Part shown: positions 27,076 through 35,658 of the stretch, piece by piece
Layout of the letters: each line of letters begins with the position of its first letter
How positions within the stretch are numbered: the stretch's first letter is position 1
Assembly (NCBI GenBank): GCA_026002855.1
Contig: BPGD01000001.1
Location: 4,373,916-4,437,915, forward strand
Length of the DNA stretch: 64,000 nucleotides
Origin: Bryobacteraceae bacterium
GTDB lineage: Bacteria; Acidobacteriota; Terriglobia; Bryobacterales; Bryobacteraceae
Direction: 5' to 3'
Translations under genes and position numbers: made by a program
Notes under the pieces: model-generated
Databases searched by the model: none
What the model saw: only the letters and a program-made list of their open reading frames with translations
Told to the model about the DNA's origin: nothing

Positions 27076-27805
27076 GCGTGTCGATCCATAGCGGCGCGAA
27101 CAGAAGATGCCCGTGATGCCAGTATTGGGGCTGCGCGGCCAGCCGGCAGAGAGTGACGATCCGGCCGGGATTGCCCGCGGCGGCCTCCAGCGCCTGTGTG
27201 CGGAAAGCCGCCAGCGGGCCGCGGGGATGGAGACAGAAGACGCGAATGGCTTCGTCGAGCAGCGCCTCCGAGTCCGCGCGGGCCAGCGGCCGCAGCACGA
27301 TGTGCGTGCGGGGATCCCAAAGCAGGCTGGCCAGGCGCCCCAGCTGCGCGCGATCCTCGGCACAAACTACGAGTCCGCAGCCGTCGATCCACAGAACGCG
27401 TTCGAAAAACCGGGCCACGCGGGCGCCGGCCGGAGCGGGGTCTTCGATCCAGATCCATCGTGGCCGCGCCTCAAGCGCACGCAGGACCCGCGACTGCAAC
27501 ACCTGGCTTGTGGACCGCCGCGTGGAGGAGGCCGGCGCCCGGCCGCCGGACATCTGATCGAGGAGTTGCCGCGCCAGTTCCATGAGCGGCCCTGGCGAAG
27601 ACAGGATGAGCGGCTCCACGCCCGCGGCCTGCGCCGCCTCGGCCACAAGGCGCGTCTTGCCCATGCCCCGCGGCCCCAGCACCAGCGCCCGGCTCCCCTG
27701 ACGGAAAAGCGCGGCCAAAGCGTTCCGTTCTTTGCGGCGGCCGACCAGCGGCAGCGGGCTGAAGGACGCGCGGCGAGCCTCAGGGGCTGGGAGGATTGCC
27801 GGCAT
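27059..27805 (-). CDS. Small P-loop ATPase (ORC/AAA_16-like)
   Basis: About 248 residues from ATG 27805 (ATG 27832 would add 9). The N-terminal part has a VGRRKERNALAALF entry and Walker A VLGPRGMGKTRLV, as in AAA_16/ORC-type ATPases; the Walker B strand reads RWIWIEDPAP. A winged or helical tail follows (LRPLARADSEALLDEAI). No transmembrane or DNA-binding segment can be assigned with certainty. The start lies within the last 26 bases of the upstream chimeric gene, so the two were probably expressed together. Its length is short for STAND regulators, whose sensor repeats are missing. Function unknown beyond ATP binding. Confidence 0.7.
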   Translation of the reverse strand: MPAILPAPEARRASFSPLPLVGRRKERNALAALFRQGSRALVLGPRGMGKTRLVAEAAQAAGVEPLILSSPGPLMELARQLLDQMSGGRAPASSTRRSTSQVLQSRVLRALEARPRWIWIEDPAPAGARVARFFERVLWIDGCGLVVCAEDRAQLGRLASLLWDPRTHIVLRPLARADSEALLDEAIRVFCLHPRGPLAAFRTQALEAAAGNPGRIVTLCRLAAQPQYWHHGHLLFAPLWIDTLTHLA

Positions 27806-28133
27806 GGGATGGCTTCTCCACCCGGATGACATCCACTGCGGAGACTGCGATCATTCCGGTGTCGATCATCGGCTCCACGGCGGCGATCAACCGGTCCACG
27901 GCCTCCGCGTTGTCCACGACAACGACCACGACCGGCTCGTCAGCGCGGGTCAGATTGCGCTTCGCCCTCGCTCCCGGCGCATCGCGACCCAGCAGAGTCC
28001 CCATGGCGAGCTGCGCCACCGTGCCAACCACGATCTCAGACAGGGCCGTCGAGATGCCCGCCCAGTGCGCTGCAAGCACCGCCAGAAGCGCCAGCAACAG
28101 CCACAACGCCGCCGTGAACCCCACTTGTTCCAT
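27780..28133 (-). CDS. Antiporter N-terminus joined to DUF190 C-terminus (probable deletion chimera)
   Basis: 117 residues from ATG 28133, with GGAGG 9 bases upstream. Residues 1-48 look like the first membrane helix and reentrant part of a CPA2-type cation:proton antiporter (ISTALSEIVVGTVAQLAMG). From about residue 65 the sequence becomes soluble and resembles the C-terminal half of a DUF190 protein (EPVVVVVVDNAEAVDRL, then SAVDVIRVEK). Antiporter and DUF190 genes often occur as neighbours, so an in-frame deletion joining the 5' end of one with the 3' end of the other would explain this frame. Ion transport is impossible with one helix; the product may be non-functional. The intact control signals suggest the event is fairly recent. 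Confidence 0.6.
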   Translation of the reverse strand: MEQVGFTAALWLLLALLAVLAAHWAGISTALSEIVVGTVAQLAMGTLLGRDAPGARAKRNLTRADEPVVVVVVDNAEAVDRLIAAVEPMIDTGMIAVSAVDVIRVEKPSHAGNPPSP

Positions 28134-28301
28134 ACAGTCCCGCCTCCGTTTTGTAAAACTGTCGGGGAAACTCTGCCGGGCCGGCCAACGACCCCGCAGC
28201 CCCGTGCAGGAGTCATTGGCCGTTGTTGGCAACGGCGGGAAGCGGACTCCACCGCTTTCGGAAAATTTCCGATTCGATCATAAGCCCAATTCGCCCTCCA
28301 G

Positions 28302-28847
28302 TCAACGGCTCAACGCTCCGGTCTTTTCCACCAGCCGCAGCACGGAGTCGTCGGTGTCCCACTGAGCGACCTCATCCAGCCGGATCCAGCGCACGTCACG
28401 CGACTCCGGACTGACGACGGGCCGGCACCCGAGCGGCGCTTCGGCCAGGTAGCGGATGTCGTAGTGAACATGCGCAGGCTCGGCGCCGCGCGCGGGAATG
28501 TGGTGCGCATCGACATCAAAAACGGCCGTCGAGACGAGCCGGGCGCGGATCCCCGTTTCTTCCAGCACTTCGCGCAGTGCGGTGGCGGCGACGTCCGGGT
28601 CTCCGTCACAGTGTCCGCCGGGCTGGAGCCAGCGATTCAGACGGCGGTGATGCACGAGCAGCGCATGCGTGCGCTCCGGGTTCACCACCCACGCCGAGCC
28701 GGTGACGTGACCTTCAGCCAGCGTACGCTCGAAGCAATCCTCATGGGCTTCGACAAAGGCGACAATACGCGCCAGCATCGCCGCTTCACGGTCGTTCCAC
28801 GGCCTGTGCGCCCGCAGCGCGGCCAGCAGATCCTCGCGGGTCCTCAC
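28302..28847 (-). CDS. Nudix hydrolase
   Basis: 181 residues. The Nudix helix is REVLEETGI, preceded by PGGHCDGDPDVAATAL; the first Glu of the textbook box is replaced, as in the GGHxDGDPD subgroup. A longer N-terminal helix carries CFERTLAEGHVTGSAWVV. Nudix enzymes cleave nucleoside diphosphate-X compounds with Mg2+; the substrate is not predictable. Start GTG 28847 overlaps the stop of the amidohydrolase gene by 4 bases (GTGA), so the pair is translated together. It ends 168 bases before the next gene, a gap in which I see nothing beyond the next gene's ribosome site. Confidence 0.88.
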   Translation of the reverse strand: MRTREDLLAALRAHRPWNDREAAMLARIVAFVEAHEDCFERTLAEGHVTGSAWVVNPERTHALLVHHRRLNRWLQPGGHCDGDPDVAATALREVLEETGIRARLVSTAVFDVDAHHIPARGAEPAHVHYDIRYLAEAPLGCRPVVSPESRDVRWIRLDEVAQWDTDDSVLRLVEKTGALSR

Positions 28848-30565
28848 CGGTAGAGCCTCACGTTGTCAATTTCGAGCAGCGCTTTCCGGCCGGCCGGACG
28901 GGCGATGACAAATTCGAGAGAAATTGCTTCTTTCAGGTCCGCCTTGCCCAGCGTGGCGAAGGGCAGGCGGACGCGCCGCCATTCGGGCCCGGCCTCAAAC
29001 GGCGTTTGCGCTTCCCCGCCCCGCCAGCGCAGCAGAAGCTGGCAGGCGCCATCGCCGCGCGCATCGAATTCCACTCCCTGCCAGCCGCTCAGGTCCACCG
29101 GCAGGACGGCGCCTTTCGACAGCGGAAGCACCATCGCCGCCAGCGGGCGGTCCTTGTCGCTCATCTCGGCCAATATGGTGAGGCATCGGTTGCCAGGCGC
29201 GCGCTCGGGGAAATGGTAGGACATGCGCGAATGGTCGAGCCCGGAGTCGGTGCGGTTCACCCAAAGCGTGCCGAGCCGGGAGCGGCCGTCGGCGGAGTCA
29301 AAGTCATCAAGAAGCTCCGGCGCCGTGCCGCCGGTCAGCGGAAGGGGCGAAGGACCGGGCCGCTGCACGGCGGCCATCAGTTGCGCCCGGTTCACTTCCC
29401 TGCCTCCCAGCCACACGCGGCGCAGGCGGCGGATCTCGGCAATGCGCTCGTGCGGCCTGCCCTCAACGAGAATGAGATCCGCCAGTCGGCCGGGCTCGAT
29501 CACGCCGCGGTCTTCCAGCCCGAGCAGCGACGCGCTCTGCGACGTGGCCGCGGCAATCGCCTCCAGCGGCGTGAATCCACAGTTCACCATAAGCTCCAGC
29601 TCTCGCAGCGTGGATTCACCGTGCGGCGTGCCCGGCATGCCCGCATCCGTACCCGCGCCAGCGAGCAGGCCCGACTGGCGCGCCAGCGCGCAGTTGGCCA
29701 TCAGGTGCGCCCAGCGCCGCTGCCGCGCCGGATGAACCTTCGCGCCTTTCGGCTCATAGACGGCGAGCGTCTGCACATAACCAGTGTGGTTGGCGAGCAT
29801 AAGGCCCACTGTCTCCGCGTCCAGCACGCCGTCCCCAATGCCGTGGATGATGATGTCTACGCCCGCGCGCGCGGCTTCGCGGGCGCGCCGCACCGTCACC
29901 GTGTGCGTCACCACCTTCAGCCCGTTCAGGTGCGCTTCCTCGACCAGCGCCCGCAGCGTCTCCTCGTCCATCGACGTCATGTCCGGATCCACGCCGTATC
30001 GCCAGCCGTCAGTGAACACCTTGAGCAAGTCAGGCCGGTAGGGGATGATCCGGCGGACGGCGTTGCGCGCCTCGCGAGGCGTCAGCACCATCTGCGTGTG
30101 GAAATCCCCGCGGCCTCCCTCCATGCCGTGGCCGAGCGGTGTGGCGAAGCGGGCCGCCATCAGCACCCGAGGAGCTTCCAGGCCCGCGGCCAGCAGTCGG
30201 CGCATCGGTTCGAACTGCTCCGGATAGGTGCTCAGATCGACCACGGTTGTCACACCGTGCGCGAGGTACAGCTTCAGGACCTTCGCCCAGTCGAGATCCT
30301 TGCCGCCGCCGGCGGCCAGCAGGTGCGTGTGCAGATCAAAGAGGCCCGGCAGCACCGTGGCGCCCTCTGCCTGGATGACGGGCAGGCCGGCCGGAATCGG
30401 CACGCTTTCTCCCACGGCCGCGATGCGGCCGTCTTCGACAACCACCGTGGCCGGCCGGGCCGGGGCCCCGCGGCCGTCGACCACAATGGCCCCGGTGATC
30501 GCAAATCGCTGCGCCCAGACGGAGGCAGCCAACCACAGGACGGCAAACAGGAGCCGGCGCGTCAT
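28844..30565 (-). CDS. Exported amidohydrolase fused to a CIA30-like carbohydrate-binding domain
   Basis: 573 residues from ATG 30565. The signal peptide MTRRLLFAVLWLAASVWAQ is followed by a metal-dependent amidohydrolase barrel: LPGLFDLHTHLLA (HxH), VVTHTVTV, IIHGIGDG and the Asp in LLAGAGTDAGMPG, then the closing GRLADLILVEGRP. Residues about 415-570 form a separate beta-sandwich like the CIA30/CBM11 fold (LLDDFDSADGRSRLGTLW, then LDLSGWQGVEFDARGDG in altered form, ending LLEIDNVRLY). The barrel would hydrolyse amides or cyclic substrates outside the cytoplasm; the second domain may bind glycans. Start at 30565 removes 11 residues that precede the signal. Substrate unknown. Confidence 0.87.
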   Translation of the reverse strand: MTRRLLFAVLWLAASVWAQRFAITGAIVVDGRGAPARPATVVVEDGRIAAVGESVPIPAGLPVIQAEGATVLPGLFDLHTHLLAAGGGKDLDWAKVLKLYLAHGVTTVVDLSTYPEQFEPMRRLLAAGLEAPRVLMAARFATPLGHGMEGGRGDFHTQMVLTPREARNAVRRIIPYRPDLLKVFTDGWRYGVDPDMTSMDEETLRALVEEAHLNGLKVVTHTVTVRRAREAARAGVDIIIHGIGDGVLDAETVGLMLANHTGYVQTLAVYEPKGAKVHPARQRRWAHLMANCALARQSGLLAGAGTDAGMPGTPHGESTLRELELMVNCGFTPLEAIAAATSQSASLLGLEDRGVIEPGRLADLILVEGRPHERIAEIRRLRRVWLGGREVNRAQLMAAVQRPGPSPLPLTGGTAPELLDDFDSADGRSRLGTLWVNRTDSGLDHSRMSYHFPERAPGNRCLTILAEMSDKDRPLAAMVLPLSKGAVLPVDLSGWQGVEFDARGDGACQLLLRWRGGEAQTPFEAGPEWRRVRLPFATLGKADLKEAISLEFVIARPAGRKALLEIDNVRLYR

Positions 30566-30629
30566 CCCTCTATTTTGTTCGAACGCGGCTGTCGGCATCG
30601 GCGGCCGCCCGCCCGTGGCATGGCTTGGT

Positions 30630-31922
30630 TCAGAGCAGCCGCGTCACGCCGGGCGTGAACACGGGATAGCTGCCGTCAGCCTGGGGCCAGACTGGCGGTT
30701 CGGTGTTCTCGTGCACATCTTCCGGCCGTGGCGGGTAGTAGAAATTCGAATTCCGCACACGCTCCCAGGCGAGCTCCTGTCCTGTGTAGCAGGCCAGTTG
30801 GCCCATCACGGCGATCAGCGTCGACCGGACCATGTAGTCGCCATTGTTGAGCGGCTTTCCCGCGCGAATGGCCTGGAACAGGGCCGCGTGCTCCAGATCG
30901 TAGGCGTTGTTTTTCGACGGGGGCTGGGCGCTGGACCAGTTCGTCTCGCCGGTGATGCGCAGGTTCAGCAGGTCGCAGCGGCCTTTGGCTCCGAGAATCA
31001 GCGAGGAATTTTCGTTGTAGCAGTTGTCAATGGTTCGGCAATATGCATAGACACGGACGCCATCAGGAAACTCATATACAACGGCGTGATGGTCGAAAAC
31101 AGACCCGAATTCTTCTCCTCTGAGAGTGGATCGTCCGCCCATGCCCCAGCACCGCAGCGGCGCGACATTTCCCAGGACCCAGGAGGCGCGGTCCAGATTA
31201 TGGATCAGAGTCTGGGGCACATCGTCGCCGGAAAGCCAGTGAAAATGATACTGATTTGAGGTTTGAAATTCCAGTTCTTTCTGCTTCGGCCGGCGCTGCC
31301 GGACGACATAGGGCGGCCGCAGCCAGGTTTCCTGAATGGCGACGATTTCGCCGATCATTCCGGCGTGCACTTTTTCGATGGTCTCGATATAACCGGGGTG
31401 ATACCGCGACTGAAGCCCGCTCACCACGCAGAGACCTTTCTTCCGGGCGAGCTCGCAGGCCTCTTCGACGGCCTTTACGCCGGCGGGATCAATGGCGTGC
31501 GGCTTTTCGACGAAGACGTGTCTGCCCGCCTCAATCGCGGCTCTCAGATGCAGTGGATGAAACTTCGCCGCATTGGCGATGATGACAACGTCGCTGGCCT
31601 CGATCACCTGCCGGTATGCCTGGAAGCCGGTGAAGAGACGGTCGTCAGGCACATCCACCTGATCCGGGAATCTGAGCTTCAGCGACGTTCGCTTCTCCTC
31701 ACAGCGGTCGCGCAGGATGTCGGCCAGGGCGACGACACGGACGTCCTTGCCGGCGCGCATGGCATTCATCGCCGCCGCCTCGCCGCGCCCGCCACAGCCG
31801 ATCACGCCCACGCGGATCACTCCGCTTCCCCGGACATGCACGCTGAGGCTGGCCGGAAGCCAGGCGGCCGAAGAAGCAAGAAATGAGCGCCGCGTGGCGC
31901 CTTCGAAATGGATGTCGTGCAT
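30630..31922 (-). CDS. Tat-exported Gfo/Idh/MocA-family oxidoreductase (first copy)
   Basis: 430 residues from ATG 31922. The twin-arginine signal is GATRRSFLASSAAWLPAS. The NAD(P)-binding Rossmann part has VGVIGCGGRGEAAAMNAM, the family motif GRHVFVEKPHAID with the conserved Lys-Pro, and the HFHWLSGDDVPQTLIHNLD segment in the substrate domain. These secreted glucose-fructose-oxidoreductase-like enzymes act on sugars or polyols in the periplasm with a tightly held cofactor; the substrate is not predictable. It lies 68 bases after a second, diverged family member in the same direction, but the two share little sequence beyond the fold. No other catabolic gene adjoins. Confidence 0.88.
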   Translation of the reverse strand: MHDIHFEGATRRSFLASSAAWLPASLSVHVRGSGVIRVGVIGCGGRGEAAAMNAMRAGKDVRVVALADILRDRCEEKRTSLKLRFPDQVDVPDDRLFTGFQAYRQVIEASDVVIIANAAKFHPLHLRAAIEAGRHVFVEKPHAIDPAGVKAVEEACELARKKGLCVVSGLQSRYHPGYIETIEKVHAGMIGEIVAIQETWLRPPYVVRQRRPKQKELEFQTSNQYHFHWLSGDDVPQTLIHNLDRASWVLGNVAPLRCWGMGGRSTLRGEEFGSVFDHHAVVYEFPDGVRVYAYCRTIDNCYNENSSLILGAKGRCDLLNLRITGETNWSSAQPPSKNNAYDLEHAALFQAIRAGKPLNNGDYMVRSTLIAVMGQLACYTGQELAWERVRNSNFYYPPRPEDVHENTEPPVWPQADGSYPVFTPGVTRLL

Positions 31923-31990
31923 GAGGCCTCCTGTTGCGGCCGCGATTCTACCGCAGCAGCGCCACGGGCGCCTCCCCCCGGGAACGGAGG

Positions 31991-33337
31991 TTAGCGGAAG
32001 GCGGCTTCGCCTGTCGCCCATTCCCAGCCGGTTCTCGGCGTGCGCGCGAGCCACCGGGAGGCCTCCGGCTGATTTTCGAAATCCTCGCGGCGCGCGTCCC
32101 AGCGCAGCTTGAGGCCGGTGCGCAGGCTGATGTTGCCAAGGTGAGCCACAGTCGTCGCACGCTGCCCGGCCTCAGCATCCACAGGAGGGGGCCGCAGGCC
32201 GCGCACTGCATCGAGAAACGCGCGCGCGTGCTCGGGCGTGGCATCACGGGCGCCGGCGTGCCGGGCTTCCGTTCGGAAGCGCGGCGCTGCAATTTCAGCC
32301 GCGTTGATCAGCGGCTGGAGCTCCGGGATGATCTCAAAGCCCACCCGGTCGGCCAGCAGCGTACCCTCGGTACCGTAGAAGGCCATGCCGTTGGGGCGGT
32401 CAAATGGCCCTCGTGCGTTGTAATAACGCATGTCCGGCGAGCGCAGTCCCAATCCCAGCCCGTTGACCAGAAGACATTCGTATTGGAGGACGAAGCCGGG
32501 ATATTCATACGTCACCACGAGCACATCGGGCATCTGGCCGGCATCCATCCCTTGCTGAAGGACGTACCGGCCGCCGCATGCCGTGACCGTGAAAGGAGCG
32601 TCGACACCCATGACCTGGTGCACGGTGTCGAAGCGGTGTGTGCCGAAATCCGTGATGTAGCCGCCGGAGTAGTCCCAGAACCAGCGGTAGGTGCCGAGGA
32701 AGCGCTTCCGGTCGAAAGGCGCCAGCGGCGCGGGTCCGCAGTACATGTCCCAGTCCAGCCCGGCCGGCGGTTCGTCGGGCTCGGCCGGGCCGATGCCGTG
32801 CGGAGTCATGTTGACGCAGTTCCAGGCGCGCACGAAGTGAACGCTGCCGATCCGGCCTTCCCGCACCATCGCCGCGCACTGTTGAAAATGCGCGGCCGAA
32901 CGGTGTTGGGTGCCGGGTTGGACGATGCGCCTCCAGCGCCTGGCGGCCTGCACGATCGCGCGGCCCTCACGGATCGAGTACGCCAACGGCTTTTCGACAT
33001 ACACATGTTTTCCTGCCGCGCAGCCCGCCACGGCTGCGCCGGCATGCCAGTGGTCGGGCGTCGCAACAAGGACCGCGTCAATGTCCGTGCGCTCAAGCAG
33101 CCGACGGAAGTCCTGGAAGACGGCGGTAGCCCCGCCACTTTCCCGGCGGAGCCGCTCCGCGTTGGGCAGGTACACGTCGGCGGCGGCCACGACTTCCGCG
33201 CCGGCCTCGCGCATCCAGCGGGTCACATAGCGGCCACGGGCGCCGCACCCAATGACGCCCAGCCGAACGCGTTCGTTGGCTCCGGCCACACGGGCGGCTG
33301 CGGCGGCCGTCCAGGCGAGCATGGTCCGCCTCCGCAT
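31991..33337 (-). CDS. Tat-exported Gfo/Idh/MocA-family oxidoreductase (second copy)
   Basis: 448 residues. The signal MRRRTMLAWTAAAAARVAG has an R-R-R twin-arginine core. The cofactor fold is LGVIGCGARGRYVTRWM; the catalytic motif is GKHVYVEKPLAYSI. GGYITDFGTHRFDTVHQVMG is the conserved C-domain helix and PFDRKRFLGTYRWFWDY a substrate-side loop typical of the planctomycete/acidobacterial group. Predicted periplasmic NAD(P)-dependent sugar oxidoreductase, substrate unknown. The start is near the tRNA-Ser gene on the other strand; the 115 bases between them hold both promoters. Confidence 0.88.
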   Translation of the reverse strand: MRRRTMLAWTAAAAARVAGANERVRLGVIGCGARGRYVTRWMREAGAEVVAAADVYLPNAERLRRESGGATAVFQDFRRLLERTDIDAVLVATPDHWHAGAAVAGCAAGKHVYVEKPLAYSIREGRAIVQAARRWRRIVQPGTQHRSAAHFQQCAAMVREGRIGSVHFVRAWNCVNMTPHGIGPAEPDEPPAGLDWDMYCGPAPLAPFDRKRFLGTYRWFWDYSGGYITDFGTHRFDTVHQVMGVDAPFTVTACGGRYVLQQGMDAGQMPDVLVVTYEYPGFVLQYECLLVNGLGLGLRSPDMRYYNARGPFDRPNGMAFYGTEGTLLADRVGFEIIPELQPLINAAEIAAPRFRTEARHAGARDATPEHARAFLDAVRGLRPPPVDAEAGQRATTVAHLGNISLRTGLKLRWDARREDFENQPEASRWLARTPRTGWEWATGEAAFR

Positions 33338-33415
33338 GATTCTGCTATCCTACAACGCGCGCGGCGGGTCGGCGACAGGCCGCCGTTGCGGCTGCGCCTG
33401 AAGGGCGCCGGCGCA

Positions 33416-33444
33416 TTGCGAATGCCTGGGTCGATCAGTTACAT
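33416..33444 (+). promoter_or_regulatory. Putative sigma-70 promoter of tRNA-Ser
   Basis: TTGCGA at 33416-33421 and TTACAT at 33439-33444 are separated by 17 bases and lie 8 bases before the tRNA 5' end, so transcription would start almost at the mature end. Both boxes match the consensus only in part. Confidence 0.4.
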
Positions 33445-33452
33445 TGGTGTAC

Positions 33453-33542
<90 letters not shown>

Positions 33543-33592
33543 CGCCAATCCTACATGATTCCGTTGAAATGATCTGCTGAGAGAGCTGGGCT

Positions 33593-33628
33593 CTTGGTGT
33601 CTGTAAATTTGCGAAAACCGACACCAAG
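33593..33628. repeat. Inverted repeat between tRNA-Ser and integrase remnant
   Basis: A perfect 9-base inverted repeat, CTTGGTGTC (33593-33601) against GACACCAAG (33620-33628), with an AT-rich 18-base loop. It lies 51 bases after the tRNA and 12 bases before the integrase start. It could be an integrase arm/core site or the hairpin of a terminator without a T-run. Confidence 0.45.
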
Positions 33629-33639
33629 GGCTGGCTCCC

Positions 33640-33810
33640 ATGAAGCTCCGCAAACGCGTTCGTCTGCTCAAGAAAGTCCGTCTCGCCTCCGGCCGTTGGC
33701 AGTTTGTGTCGCTGCCGCGCAAGGGCGCCAGTTGGGTCTGGGATCCTCGACCGGGGCAATGGGATGGTGTCCCTACCGCAGTTGAAAGTTGCGCAGCGGT
33801 TCATGATTAG
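33640..33810 (+). pseudogene. Tyrosine-recombinase (phage integrase) N-terminal remnant cut by IS256-family element
   Basis: An ATG frame of 56 codons beside tRNA-Ser. Its first 42 residues (KLRKRVRLLKKVRLASGRW, then VSLPRKGASWVWDPRPGQW) look like the N-terminus of integrases found in Acidobacteriota. From 33766 the frame runs into the terminal inverted repeat of the insertion sequence and stops at 33808-33810. No core-binding or catalytic domain remains, and the rest of the gene is not found on the far side of the element. I infer a degraded integrative element at the tRNA. The family call from 42 residues is moderate. Confidence 0.55.
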
Positions 33811-35188
33811 TTTACGCCACCGCCTGCCGGGTGGCTGGCTGCAATCCATCAAGGATTGCCTTCAAGGCCCACAGGTCCCGATAGCCCATAATCTTTCGAA
33901 ACGATTTTTCGATTTCTAAGAAGGCCGCGGCCGACCAACGCGCCGCCATGCCCGTCCGCCAGCGGCACACGCGACGCGTGCGATCGCGGACTCCGGAATG
34001 CGGATTATCGACAATGTTGCTGGTCGCCAAGCATCGATGCAGCGAGGGCAGAATATCCAGCCGGTTGATGGTGAAGCATTCCTCCAAGCCTTCCAGCAGC
34101 GCCGCGGCGGCATCCGGATAATCCTGTTCCAGCCAGCCGGCGATCTGGCGAAACTTGGCCATGCCGTCTTTCTGGTTCATCTTCCAGGCGGCGCGCATCA
34201 GCGAAGCCGTCTGCGCTTGCTGATGGCGCGGCAGCCGTCCGAGCACGTTGCGTAGTTTGTGATTTCTACACCTTTGGACGGGCGTCTCCGCGCCGAACAC
34301 CGCGTTGATGGCCGTGCGCAGCGCTTTCGAGCCGTCAATGACGAACAGGCGCCGGCGTGAGGGATCGACCCCGTGATCCACCAGATGCTGGAGCAGATCC
34401 TTGGCGGCTTCGGCATTCTCGGTGGCTCCTTCGCGCAACCCCAGCACGTGCTTGCGGCCCTGAACATCCACGCCCACCGCGGCCAGCACACACTGATCCT
34501 GAAACTTCATGCCATCGATGTAGATGATCAGCAGATCGACCTCATCGAAGCGCCGTTCCATGAGTTGCTTCAGCGCGGCTTCGGAGGCCTCGATGGCTTC
34601 CCGGCTCACCGTCGATTTGGATACGCCCACCGTGTCGGCCATCTCCGCAATCACGTCCCGATATCGGCGTGTGGAAACACCGTTCAACAGAATCTGAAGC
34701 ATGCGTCGGCCGGTGGCGTCCTGCTGCATGGCTTCGTAGGCCGGAATCGGCACTTCCTTGTTGGCCCCGCGACCTTTCTTCCGCAGACGCGGCTTGTTCA
34801 CCTTGAGCTGGCGCTCTTTCAGACGCACGCGGCCGGGCTGCGTTCCGTGCCAGACGATATCGCCCTGGCGCGCCTTGCCTTGCTGCGGTGGTCCAGCCAC
34901 TTGCTGCGCCGACAGCTCCAGCACCGCTTCCAGGCTGGCGCGGCCCATGACATCGATCAGTTCGTCGATGGCCAAGCGGCTTTGCTCGATCAGTTCCAAC
35001 ATCGGCAGTAGCGCCTGGCCGTTGCGCACCAAAAACTCGGCCACCTTGCGCTCGCCCACCTTCCCTTGCTTGTCAATCGTATGGTAGTTTCGATTCACGG
35101 CGGTTCTCCTTTTCCGGTTTGATCACCCCGATTCTATTCAGAATCAAGGGGAGCCGCCGCCTCAACTTTCAACTACAGGTGGGGCACC
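33766..35188. mobile_element. IS256-family insertion sequence
   Basis: About 1423 bases bounded by imperfect inverted repeats: GGTGTCCCTACCGCAGTTGA on the left, and GGTGCCCCACCTGTAGTTGA reading inward from the right; both continue AAGTTG. It carries one complete transposase gene on the minus strand. The 8-9 flanking bases differ (left CAATGGGAT, right GTCGTCTCC), so there is no visible target duplication; a later deletion or recombination next to the element is likely. Confidence 0.85.
33812..35098 (-). CDS. IS256-family (mutator-type) transposase
   Basis: 428 residues, full length for the family. A helix-turn-helix-like region near 160-180 (VSTRRYRDVIAEMADTVGVS, then KSTVSREAIEAS) precedes the DDE catalytic core: Asp in LIIYIDGMKFQDQC, Asp in LFVIDGSKALRTAINAVFG, and the C(2)H box region QRCRNHKLRNVLGRLP. 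The last catalytic Glu lies in the helical part beyond. No stop or frameshift interrupts the frame, so the element may still be mobile. It catalyses cut-and-paste or copy-out movement of the surrounding element. Confidence 0.93.
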   Translation of the reverse strand: MNRNYHTIDKQGKVGERKVAEFLVRNGQALLPMLELIEQSRLAIDELIDVMGRASLEAVLELSAQQVAGPPQQGKARQGDIVWHGTQPGRVRLKERQLKVNKPRLRKKGRGANKEVPIPAYEAMQQDATGRRMLQILLNGVSTRRYRDVIAEMADTVGVSKSTVSREAIEASEAALKQLMERRFDEVDLLIIYIDGMKFQDQCVLAAVGVDVQGRKHVLGLREGATENAEAAKDLLQHLVDHGVDPSRRRLFVIDGSKALRTAINAVFGAETPVQRCRNHKLRNVLGRLPRHQQAQTASLMRAAWKMNQKDGMAKFRQIAGWLEQDYPDAAAALLEGLEECFTINRLDILPSLHRCLATSNIVDNPHSGVRDRTRRVCRWRTGMAARWSAAAFLEIEKSFRKIMGYRDLWALKAILDGLQPATRQAVA

Positions 35189-35633
35189 GTCGTCTCCCGT
35201 TGGCGTCGTAACGGATTTCCAGTGATTGGAAGCCAGTATACGCTATGGCAACTCCTACCGCCCTCGCCGGCCCGCTGCCTCCCACCCAGTGCATGAAGCA
35301 CCCGCAGTAGAGTTGCACGCTGCCCATGACCGTAAAATCGCCGGTCCTGCCGTTGATGGGCATGCTTGCATTGGCAATCATTCCGCTGCTCGTGCTGAAG
35401 GTTTGGCTCCCGTCGGGAGCGATGATCCTTGTAGTCGTACTGTACGAGCCGTGGGCCTGGCAGCCCGTACTGTTGTCCACCGTGGTGCTGACAGCGTAGA
35501 GCGTGACACCATCCGTTGTGGCGTCGTTGTAAACGCTGATGTTGTACACCATCTGGCTGAGGGCGGGGCACGCGAGCAATAGCATCGCCGCACATCCCCT
35601 CAGCAGTATGTTGGATCTTCTGATGGCTCGCAT
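35169..35633 (-). pseudogene. Secreted protein of unknown function, C-terminus truncated by IS256-family element
   Basis: Starts at ATG 35633 with a signal peptide (MRAIRRSNILLRGCAAMLLL, cleavage after ACPALS). The mature part is Thr/Ser/Tyr-rich and beta-like (ISVYNDATTDGVTLYAVS) with three scattered Cys residues. At 35188 the frame enters the inverted repeat of the insertion sequence, so the last 6-7 codons (CPTCS) are IS-derived and the original C-terminus is lost. I recognise no family. It lies 25 bases after the stop of another secreted-protein gene, so the two probably formed an operon. Confidence 0.6.
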
Positions 35634-35658
35634 GGCGCATACCCCCGAGAGAAAAGAG

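Noticed and set aside
33757..35197. Target-site duplication of the IS256-family element
   Set aside because: The 8-9 flanking bases on the two sides differ, so none can be claimed.
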